IMG/VR virus record: IMGVR_UViG_3300024262_000082
Span: 1 to 40,598 of that record
Reading direction: 5' to 3' (one strand)
DNA length: 40,598 bases
From: a virus
This document shows, piece after piece, positions 25,251 to 32,173 of the stretch; within the stretch, counting starts at the first letter, position 1; each line of letters opens with the position of its first letter. The notes below the pieces were generated by a model. The model saw nothing but the letters and a program-made list of their open reading frames with translations, made no database searches and was not told the DNA's origin. The translations under genes were made by a program, and so were the position numbers.

Positions 25251-25973
25251 ATGAAAATATTAGTATTAGGACATAATGGATTATTAGGTAATATGGTACT
25301 CACATATTTATTCTTTAAATATAAGGATGATGTTATTACTACCTCATTAAGATGGAATTCTGACGAATTTAAAGAATTTGTTCAGAATTCCAATGTTGAT
25401 TATATTATAAATTGTATAGCAAAAATACCACAAAGTTCGGATGATGATTTTGACTTTGTAAATTATGAGTTACCTTTATGGTTGGATAATCTTGGAATAA
25501 AAACTATATATCCTGATACTGATGAACCTGGGGACACTCCTTATGGTTTATCAAAAGCTAAAGCAAGGGTAGATTGTAATATTAATACTAAGATGATTAA
25601 AACTTCTATAATAGGGTTTGAAAGAAATACAAAATATTCACTTTTAGAATGGTTTTTAAGTCAATCTGATGGTTCAGAGATAAATGGTTATATTGATCAA
25701 TTATGGAATGGTAATACAACACTTGAATGGGTACAATGGTCAGACAAAATAATGAATAATTGGGATAGTTATAATCATATAACCACAATAGCAAATCCAG
25801 ATTGTCATAACAAATATCAACTGCTATTATTATTTAAATATATTTTTGATAAAGATATAAAGATTATACCATTTGAATCAGGTATAATTAAAAATAACTG
25901 TTTAGAACCAGACTATTATACTAAAGAGATAGCATCTCAATTATTTGAAATGAAAAAGTTTTACAAACGTTAA
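25251..25973 (+). CDS. RmlD-like nucleotide-sugar 4-reductase
   Basis: A dTDP-4-dehydrorhamnose-reductase-type SDR, short at 240 residues. MKILVLGHNGLLG is the nucleotide-binding start. YINCIAKIP-type strand 4 is present as DYIINCIAKIPQSS, and YGLSKAKAR holds the YxxxK catalytic pair. It probably reduces the 4-keto group of the methylated sugar, the last step of the operon. ATG 25251 is taken because it begins exactly at the first strand. Its stop overlaps tail to tail by four bases with the minus-strand gene ending at 25970, with no terminator seen. Confidence 0.82.
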   Translation: MKILVLGHNGLLGNMVLTYLFFKYKDDVITTSLRWNSDEFKEFVQNSNVDYIINCIAKIPQSSDDDFDFVNYELPLWLDNLGIKTIYPDTDEPGDTPYGLSKAKARVDCNINTKMIKTSIIGFERNTKYSLLEWFLSQSDGSEINGYIDQLWNGNTTLEWVQWSDKIMNNWDSYNHITTIANPDCHNKYQLLLLFKYIFDKDIKIIPFESGIIKNNCLEPDYYTKEIASQLFEMKKFYKR

Positions 25974-26305
25974 AAAGGTAAATCATCATCATCATAATTT
26001 GGGGTGGTTTTCATTTGAGATTGTACTCTTGTTAAAATATCTTGTCTCTTTTTCTTCAGTACACCAACATCATCTTGAATTAACATTTTTATTTGTCTTT
26101 CATGTCTATCAAACAATTCAAATACCTTATCGAACATTTCAACATCATCTTCATATTCTTCTAATATTGAAATAAATTTACCTTGATTATCGTCTGTTAT
26201 ATAATCTGCATTTTCTAATAGATTTAGAAGTACTTGGTGATGTTTTTGAAATTTGTTATAGTAAGTCTCTAAAATATTTTTAATGTGCCATATTTTATTT
26301 CTCAT
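25970..26305 (-). CDS. small helical protein with SSB-like acidic tip, 111 aa
   Basis: The body is almost all helix with coiled-coil character (FISILEEYEDDVEMFDKVFELFDRHERQIK) and no OB-fold strands. The C-terminus is NYDDDDLPF, the same kind of acidic amphipathic tip as bacterial SSB (DDDIPF), which docks onto many repair and replication proteins. The protein is therefore not an SSB but may recruit or block SSB partners. It overlaps the dihydrofolate reductase gene by 11 bases in one minus-strand operon. Confidence 0.75.
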   Translation of the reverse strand: MRNKIWHIKNILETYYNKFQKHHQVLLNLLENADYITDDNQGKFISILEEYEDDVEMFDKVFELFDRHERQIKMLIQDDVGVLKKKRQDILTRVQSQMKTTPNYDDDDLPF

Positions 26306-26795
26306 TTGTATAAATTTTGTAAGTATGTGAATATTCGTTTTTATCGTCTTTTTCTTTAAATTCTGAAAATTCTAATTTCCATTTTGATTCATCAATTTCA
26401 GGAAAAAATGTATCACCATCAATTTTAGTATGCACTACAGTTAAATATAATTTTTCTGCTATTGGTAAAAATTGTTTATATATCGAGCCACCACCTATGA
26501 TAAATATTTCAGTATCATCATAATATTGAGCCTTATTTAAAGCATCAGAAATACTAAATGCTGGAATAATATTTTCACCCGAAAAATCTGGATCATCAGT
26601 TAAAACAATGTTTGTTCTATTAGGTAAATGTTGTTTAGGTAGAGATTCCATAGTTTTCTGACCCATAATTACTGCGTGTCCAGTTGTTAAATGTTTAAAT
26701 CGTTGCAAGTCTGATGATAATTTCCATAAAAGTTTATTATCTTTTCCTATCACCCAATTTTCTGATACTGATACTATTATACTAATTTTGCTCAT
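26295..26795 (-). CDS. folA: dihydrofolate reductase
   Basis: Full-length DHFR (166 aa) that reduces dihydrofolate with NADPH. The family hallmarks are in order: IIVSVSENWVIGKDNKLLW, the catalytic acid D29 in KLSSDLQRFK, VIMGQKTMESL, RTNIVLTDD and the IFIIGGGSIYKQFLP NADPH loop. Phages such as T4 carry DHFR (frd) for thymidylate synthesis and some use it in baseplates. Here the operon context is metabolic. It overlaps both neighbours by 11 to 14 bases. Confidence 0.96.
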   Translation of the reverse strand: MSKISIIVSVSENWVIGKDNKLLWKLSSDLQRFKHLTTGHAVIMGQKTMESLPKQHLPNRTNIVLTDDPDFSGENIIPAFSISDALNKAQYYDDTEIFIIGGGSIYKQFLPIAEKLYLTVVHTKIDGDTFFPEIDESKWKLEFSEFKEKDDKNEYSHTYKIYTNEK

Positions 26796-27045
26796 TTAAT
26801 TCTTCTATTTTTTCAAGTTTTTGTTTACGGAGATATTTTGCTGGCATTTCATCTAATAAATCTATTGACACCATAGTTCTATACCATTTTATTTCATTTT
26901 TATCGATATCTTCTAATTGTATAGAGTTTTTAAGTTTTATCAACACCTTAACACATTTAATTTTTTGATTCGAATACATTTCATTCACATCGAATGTGAT
27001 TGTATAAATCTTACCTTGTTCTAATTCGTCTAAATGATTGTGCAT
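26782..27045 (-). CDS. hypothetical protein, 87 aa
   Basis: No family recognised. It has a short beta-rich N-terminal half (GKIYTITFDVNEMY, KCVKVLIKLKNSIQ) and a charged helical end (LRKQKLEKIEELNEQN). It is the first gene of the DHFR operon. Unusually for this window it has a good Shine-Dalgarno, AGGAG, seven bases before its ATG, and that site is buried in a 13-base-pair hairpin, so its translation may be regulated. Confidence 0.72.
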   Translation of the reverse strand: MHNHLDELEQGKIYTITFDVNEMYSNQKIKCVKVLIKLKNSIQLEDIDKNEIKWYRTMVSIDLLDEMPAKYLRKQKLEKIEELNEQN

Positions 27046-27049
27046 AAAA

Positions 27050-27086
27050 AATCTCCTATTTTTACTTTATATGAAAATAGGAGATT
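27050..27086 (-). terminator. 13-bp hairpin: terminator and/or Shine-Dalgarno-sequestering structure
   Basis: Arms AATCTCCTATTTT (27050-27062) and AAAATAGGAGATT (27074-27086) are perfect complements with an 11-base loop. On the minus strand it follows the NAD synthetase stop and ends in a run of T directly before the ATG at 27045. It can act as a terminator for the upstream gene, and it also hides the AGGAG ribosome site of the downstream gene. Confidence 0.8.
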
Positions 27087-27102
27087 AAAGTTTTATTTTA
27101 TG

Positions 27103-28821
27103 TTATCTATATTTGTTGATTAGTGTTTCTCTATTTGAAAACCCTCTACTTCTTGGTGATATAACTACGATTGGCGCACCCTGTGCCGCTTTATATACAG
27201 ATATTCTAGATTTATTGAAAGCAAATTCAACTTCTGTTCTAAATTCTTCAAGTGTATAAGTATCATATATGGTTCTTCCATCAGGTAAGGTAGGAAAAAA
27301 ATCTTGAGTTAGAGATTTGTTTGTAAATTCATTTAATAATTCAGGTTTAGATTTATGATTTCTAATAATTTCAGCACAAATACCTGATTGTAACCAATAA
27401 TCAATAGGATCTTCCATACTATCAGGCAGTTCAGCCGCAGGTTTTATAGAACCATCATAAAGTCCTTTTGGTATTATTTCTTTTTCTTCTTTTTTATTTA
27501 TAAATGCGGAAAGTTCATAAAGTTCGGTTTTTGTCAAATCTCCGATTGGTGCATGTACCCCAATTGAACCAATATCGTGAAAAGACGCCCAACCTAAAAC
27601 TATTTCAGTATGATTTCCAGTTGCGACAATACCACTTTTAAATCTATGTGATGCGGCTAAACCTTGAACAGTTCTAAGAACAGCCTGAACACTTGCCCGT
27701 CCTGTGTCTGATAAATCATCACCAAATGAAGATTTATCAATCTCCATAAACTTATCATAAATACCTTGAAGAGGATTTGTTTCCAATTTTACTTCGAGAT
27801 TATCTGCGACTAAAGATGCCAACTTTAAACTATCTTTATTTAATATGGTAGGATTTGTAATAAAAACACAATTTTCTTTACCCATTGCTTCTTTAGCAAT
27901 ATATCCTACAATGGCGGAATCGAGTCCACCTGAGATATGTACTTGTGCTTTTTTTAATCCAAGAAGTCTAAACATTTCTTTTTGTTCAAAAATAATAGCT
28001 TCTAAAATTTCTTCATATTTATCTGTTCTTAACGGAGTAACCGTACTATTGGTAGTTGAAAGTATATGTGTTTTTGTCCATTCTGAAAACTGTGGAAATT
28101 CTCTAACAAGTTTTCCTCTTTCGTTAAAAATCATAGAACCACCATCAAAAATCATAATATTTTTGACGATATCACCAATACCATTGGAATTAACACAAAT
28201 TACAGGAACATTATTATCTTTTGCGATTGAACTGAAAAGGTTTCTTCTTTTCTTTTGTTTATTGTAATAAAAATATGATTGGTTAGTAACTATTAACATT
28301 TCGGCACCTAAATCAACCATTTCCTTAGGAATATTTCTTCGGTGATCGTTAAACCAAGCATCTTCACAAATTGGAGTGCCAATTTTTAAATTACCTTCTG
28401 ATGTGACAACATTAAAAATTTTACTTTCAGTACCAAATTCAAAATATTTTTTATCTTCGTGATGTTCAGAGTCTGCGAGTAACTGTTTATCATAACTTTC
28501 AATGTTACCATTATTGATAACTGCAACAGAATTTCTCAATCTTGGATAACCATTTTTCTTAAGTCCGAGAAAACGAACATATCCTACTACGACAACCTGG
28601 TTGTTAGGTATATACTTTAAAAGTTTTTTAATTTTTTCTTCTTGTTCGGTAATAAAATTGACATTATCCCATAATGCACCAACACAATAACCTGATATTG
28701 CTGTTTCAGGTAAAATGATGATATCAGAATCTTTATTTTCTGATATTATATTGATAATCTTATTATAATTACCTTCGATATCACCTGAAACGGTATTGAT
28801 TTGTCCTATTGTAATTTTCAT
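27103..28821 (-). CDS. nadE: glutamine-dependent NAD synthetase
   Basis: It converts deamido-NAD to NAD using ATP and glutamine. The N-terminal nitrilase-type amidase has the full Glu-Lys-Cys triad: E39 in ILPETAISGY, K112 in YDKQLLADSE and C152 in PICEDAW. The C-terminal synthetase has the ATP loop HISGGLDSA (297-302) and later GRASVQAVLRT, ATGNHTE and PIGDLTK. The length, 572 residues, is normal for the short glutamine-dependent form. In a phage it could support NAD demand or restore NAD lost to host defences (inference). It is transcribed on the minus strand behind EF-G with a host-type promoter element upstream. Confidence 0.96.
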   Translation of the reverse strand: MKITIGQINTVSGDIEGNYNKIINIISENKDSDIIILPETAISGYCVGALWDNVNFITEQEEKIKKLLKYIPNNQVVVVGYVRFLGLKKNGYPRLRNSVAVINNGNIESYDKQLLADSEHHEDKKYFEFGTESKIFNVVTSEGNLKIGTPICEDAWFNDHRRNIPKEMVDLGAEMLIVTNQSYFYYNKQKKRRNLFSSIAKDNNVPVICVNSNGIGDIVKNIMIFDGGSMIFNERGKLVREFPQFSEWTKTHILSTTNSTVTPLRTDKYEEILEAIIFEQKEMFRLLGLKKAQVHISGGLDSAIVGYIAKEAMGKENCVFITNPTILNKDSLKLASLVADNLEVKLETNPLQGIYDKFMEIDKSSFGDDLSDTGRASVQAVLRTVQGLAASHRFKSGIVATGNHTEIVLGWASFHDIGSIGVHAPIGDLTKTELYELSAFINKKEEKEIIPKGLYDGSIKPAAELPDSMEDPIDYWLQSGICAEIIRNHKSKPELLNEFTNKSLTQDFFPTLPDGRTIYDTYTLEEFRTEVEFAFNKSRISVYKAAQGAPIVVISPRSRGFSNRETLINKYR

Positions 28822-28850
28822 TTATTTATGAATTAAAGTTATTTCAACTG

Positions 28851-28858
28851 CAAATATA
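28851..28858 (-). promoter_or_regulatory. Bacteroidota-type -7 element TATATTTG
   Basis: TATATTTG on the minus strand, 30 bases before the NAD synthetase start, matches the TAnnTTTG consensus of the Bacteroidota primary sigma factor. No clear -33 TTG was seen at the expected spacing. Confidence 0.35.
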
Positions 28859-28880
28859 CGAATAATTTTTAATAAAAAAA

Positions 28881-30840
28881 TTATATTTTAACATCATAAT
28901 GACTAAATTGTATAGAAGATGATGCACGACCAGAGGATAGAGTTCTTAACTTAGTTTCATATCCAAAAAGTTTACTCAAAGGTGCTTCAATTTTTATAGA
29001 TTTGTCAATAGATAATATTTGTCCATTTCTCTTATTTAAGTCTGATATTATTTCACCAATATACTCTTCAGGTGTCACAATATCTAACTTCATTATAGGT
29101 TCTAATATAGTAGGATTTATTTTTTTAGTTGAATTTCTAAAGGCGATGTTAGCCACAGTCTCAAAGGAAATTTCATCAGAATCAGAATTAAAAGTACCAT
29201 CTACCAATGTTATATTTAAATTATCTACTGGGTAACCAAGAATTCCATTTAACATACACATTTTGAAACCATTCTCAACTGAATTAACAAATTCTAATGG
29301 TAGATTACTTTGGTTTATGAAAGTTAATCCTTCATTTTGAGAAGGACCAATTTTAATAGTAATATCAGCAAATTTATCATTTTTGAAATATGTTGATTGT
29401 TTTACTGCATCACCTATCTTTCTTTCAAATATTTCTCTATGTTCAATTTCTTTGGTATAAGATTCTCTATAAGCAACAATTGGAACGCCTTTGTTTACTT
29501 TTATGTTGTGATCTAATTGCATCCTTTCTATTAATATTTCAAGATGCAATTCGCCCATACCACTTATTATAGTTTGACCATTTTCTTCTTTTGTGATGAA
29601 TGTTGGATCTTCATCTTCAAATATTTTTAATACTTCTTCTAATTTTTTAATATCAGATTGTGTCATTGGCTCAATTGCTATACCTATAACTGGTTTAGGG
29701 AAAATCATCGATTCTAAAAACATCGGATTATTTTTACCACATAACGTATCGCCCGTTTTTGTATTTTTTAATCCAACAACCGCACATATTTCGCCAGCAT
29801 TAACAACTTTTTTAGATATTTGTTTATTTGCATGAATTTCAGATAACCGCATAACTCGTTCTTTTTGCTTAGTTCTGGAATTATAAATAACATCCCCAAG
29901 TTTTATTGAACCTGAGTAAATTCTTAAATAAACTATTCTATTATCATATTTGTCGGTAGAAACTTTAAAAGCTAATGCAACTAATTCTTTTGTATCTTCT
30001 TTTGGTTCAGGTAGATATTCTACAATTGAATCTAATAAAGGTTGAATACCTTTATTTTTTAATGCTGAACCAACAAGAATAGGGGTACATTTTAAGTTGA
30101 GTGTTAGATCTTTTAATGTATTATGAATTTCACTAGTAGTTATTGAATTTTTATCATCAAAGAATTTTTCGAGTATAATATCATTATTATCTGCAAGTTT
30201 TTCTAACATTATATTTCGCCATTCGTTTGAAATTTCTAACATTTCATCAGGAATATCATTGTAAGTATAATTTAAACCTAATTCATCTTCCCAAGTGATT
30301 AATTTCATTTTAATTAAATCGATTACTCCTTTAAATTTGGATTCTGAACCGTAAGGTATCTGTATAACAATAGTGTTGGCGTTTAATTTGTTTTCAATTT
30401 CTTCGACTACTTGATAAAAATCCGCACCAATTCTATCTATTTTATTTATAAATGCTATTCTTGGTACTTTATATTTATTTGCTTGTCTCCAAATATTTTC
30501 TGATTGTGCTTCGACACCACCAACAGCACAAAAAACAGAAACGACTCCATCTAAAACTCTTAATGATCTTTCAACTTCCGCTGTGAAATCAATGTGTCCT
30601 GGAGTATCTATAATATTTATTTTGGTATTATTCCAAAATGTTGTAATAGCGGTGGATGTAATTGTAATTCCTCTTTCACGTTCTTGTTGTGTCCAATCTG
30701 TGGTTGTGTTTCCATCATGTACTTCACCTAGGATATGATTTATTCCTGTATAAAATAATATTCTTTCTGTAACGGTGGTTTTTCCAGCATCTATATGTGC
30801 GGCTATACCAATGTTTCTTATGTTGTTAAAATCGTTTCAT
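28881..30840 (-). CDS. fusA: elongation factor G, interrupted by an apparent +1 frameshift after codon 4
   Basis: A near-complete EF-G of 652 residues after frame correction (host forms ~690-700). The GTPase motifs are [38 protein letters not shown] and VGSALKNKG; domains II-V follow to the C-terminus. The reading frame is open throughout but has no ATG, GTG or TTG until 30308, deep inside the G' region. ATG 30840 reads M-K-R-F-stop. A +1 slip at UUU-UAA-C joins it to N-N-I-R-N-I-G, just the expected EF-G start. Domain IV carries [14 protein letters not shown] where hosts have DGSYHDVDSSE, so the conserved tip His is missing. It is either recoded, mutated or a sequencing error. Confidence 0.85.
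30826..30831 (-). other. putative +1 frameshift site UUU-U-AA
   Basis: On the minus strand the early codons read AUG AAA CGA UUU UAA C. Phe-tRNA on UUU can re-pair perfectly with UUU one base on, skipping the UAA, and the next codon AAC enters the EF-G frame. It parallels the CUU-UGA-C site of prfB. No Shine-Dalgarno-like stimulator is seen upstream. Confidence 0.45.
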
Positions 30841-30860
30841 GTTATATTCATTTTTAAGTT

Positions 30861-30872
30861 TTTATATATATT
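30861..30872 (-). promoter_or_regulatory. TATATATAAA box before EF-G
   Basis: Minus-strand GAATATATATAAAAAC lies about 20 bases before ATG 30840. A Bacteroidota-like TATTTTTG (30876-30883) lies just upstream of it, so both host and phage promoters may serve the gene. Confidence 0.4.
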
Positions 30873-30940
30873 CTACAAAAATAGTACAAATCTATTAAAG
30901 AAAAAAATATTAAAAGTTTTACAAAAAACGATTTTAAATA

Positions 30941-30996
30941 TTAATATATAGAAATGTAGAAAAAAGAAGTATAGAAAATAATATATAGATAAAAAA
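30941..30996 (+). promoter_or_regulatory. paired promoter boxes before the gene at 31011
   Basis: TTAATATATAG at 30941-30951 and AATATATAGATAAAAAA ending near 30996 occur 38 bases apart upstream of the ATG. The second is nearest to the box at 5484-5500. Confidence 0.45.
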
Positions 30997-31010
30997 TAAT
31001 CAGTTTTATT

Positions 31011-31478
31011 ATGACAAAGAACATAACACCTTTTGGAAGATTTAAGGATATCAAAAAAAGCCCTGAAAAGATAAATGAATTGGTAGAACCAAGAGATAAT
31101 GAATATGATGTAACTCTTACATTTACAGTTCCTAAAACTTTAATTAATGCTTATATTAAGAAAGTTAAAGATGAAACAAATAAAGATCTAAGACAAACTA
31201 AATCAGAGGCTGGTTTAGCAGAACAAATGGTATCTTATTTAGTTCAGAATTATTTAGTAATTGAAAATTTACCAGTTGATATGGCAGTAAGTACAGATCA
31301 AAAAGCGGTACAGGCTCAAGCACAAGTTCAACCACAAATTCAAGAAGAACCTCTTCAAGAAGAACCTTTACAAGCACAAGATACGCAAGTACAAGTTTCT
31401 CAGCCAGGACAACAAACACAAGTGGGACAAGGACAGGCACAAATTGCAGCGCAAGAAATTCCTGCACAAGAAATATAA
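31011..31478 (+). CDS. hypothetical protein with Gln-rich C-terminus, 155 aa
   Basis: Residues 1-90 look folded: MTKNITPFGRFKDIKKSPEK, then VTLTFTVPKTLINAYIKKV, then a helix ending in MVSYLVQNYLVI. The strand-helix-helix order of the middle part is ribbon-helix-helix-like but not clear enough to call. Residues ~100-155 are low complexity, Gln/Ala/Pro-rich (KAVQAQAQVQPQIQEEPLQ...), with a duplicated EEPLQ. It has its own promoter boxes and a strong terminator, so it forms a single-gene unit. Function unknown. Confidence 0.78.
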   Translation: MTKNITPFGRFKDIKKSPEKINELVEPRDNEYDVTLTFTVPKTLINAYIKKVKDETNKDLRQTKSEAGLAEQMVSYLVQNYLVIENLPVDMAVSTDQKAVQAQAQVQPQIQEEPLQEEPLQAQDTQVQVSQPGQQTQVGQGQAQIAAQEIPAQEI

Positions 31479-31503
31479 ACTATTCCAAAAAGTTATTTTA
31501 AAT

Positions 31504-31531
31504 AAAAACCCTCAATTTTTTGAGGGTTTTT
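31504..31531 (+). terminator. rho-independent terminator
   Basis: AAAAACCCTCAA (31504-31515) pairs perfectly with TTGAGGGTTTTT (31520-31531) over a TTTT loop, 25 bases after the stop codon at 31478. Confidence 0.92.
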
Positions 31532-31561
31532 GTGTTTAATACCCTTTTTGATTTTCAATTT

Positions 31562-31584
31562 TAAATATATAATAAAAAATAACT
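31562..31584 (+). promoter_or_regulatory. extended late-type promoter box
   Basis: Twenty-one bases (31564-31584) are identical to 12014-12034 before the tail-fibre-like gene, and the ATG follows within eight bases. The element lies directly after a terminator, fitting a new transcript start. Confidence 0.6.
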
Positions 31585-31591
31585 TAGAATA

Positions 31592-32164
31592 ATGAAACTA
31601 AAAAGATTTTCTGATTTCTCTACAATAGATGAATTAGATGAAACAGTTAAAACTGAAGAAGTCATCTTAGAGAAAAAGGAAGATGATGAGATAGATTTGG
31701 ACGAAAAAACTGGTGATGACCCAGAAGAAACTGAAGAAGAAGAAAATGAAAATAAGAATCCTACATCTAAAAATGCTCAAACTGAAAAAGAGAAAGAGGA
31801 AGAAGAATTGGATGAGAGTTTTGAGATAGAAATTCTTGAAGATAACATTATTAAGTTTAATAACGGTAAAGTTAAGAACATATATAAATTATTATCTGAA
31901 AAATATACTGGTATGGACTATTTTTTGAGAAAAAAGGGCGACAATTTACATGTGGTTAAATATAATGAACATCTTAATTTAAATATTAACAATTTTGTTG
32001 ATTCACTATTCAAATTTTATTCTACTAAAAAAGAATTAAAACCATTAGCACATGGTATAAAAATTAAAGGTAATGATAGATTTTCAGTAGTTGAGAACAT
32101 TAGTCCTCACGCTATTGATAGAGTTGTTAATGATATATCTAAGTTATTATCTAAGAAAAAATAA
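31592..32164 (+). CDS. acidic tagged protein, 190 aa (prohead-core-like)
   Basis: It begins MKLKRFSDFSTIDE, a variant of the tag, followed by ~60 residues made mostly of Glu, Asp and Lys (ETEEEENENKN), then a folded C-terminal domain (~85-190) paralogous to the protein at 13222-13608 (GNDRFSVVENI). The tag plus an acidic helical stretch recalls T4 prohead-core and internal proteins, but no specific homologue is recognised. It leads a plus-strand operon with a homing endonuclease and the DHH protein, and shares its promoter with the fibre-like gene at 12041, so late expression is likely. Confidence 0.78.
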   Translation: MKLKRFSDFSTIDELDETVKTEEVILEKKEDDEIDLDEKTGDDPEETEEEENENKNPTSKNAQTEKEKEEEELDESFEIEILEDNIIKFNNGKVKNIYKLLSEKYTGMDYFLRKKGDNLHVVKYNEHLNLNINNFVDSLFKFYSTKKELKPLAHGIKIKGNDRFSVVENISPHAIDRVVNDISKLLSKKK

Positions 32165-32173
32165 ATACTTATA

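Noticed and set aside
28881-30840. TetM-type ribosomal protection protein
   Set aside because: The switch region [12 protein letters not shown] and the [11 protein letters not shown] segment are of EF-G type, although the size is close to TetM.
30826-30852. TGA read as an amino acid in the EF-G start (ATG 30852 then codon 5 TGA)
   Set aside because: TGA serves as the normal stop in many genes here (for example 6241-6243, 9407-9409 and 36047-36049), so general recoding is unlikely; the +1 slip at UUU-UAA-C or a sequence error fits better.
31198-31467. 89-codon minus-strand frame opposite the Gln-rich region
   Set aside because: Shadow of the low-complexity CAA/GAA codons; Leu/Val-rich nonsense with no signals.
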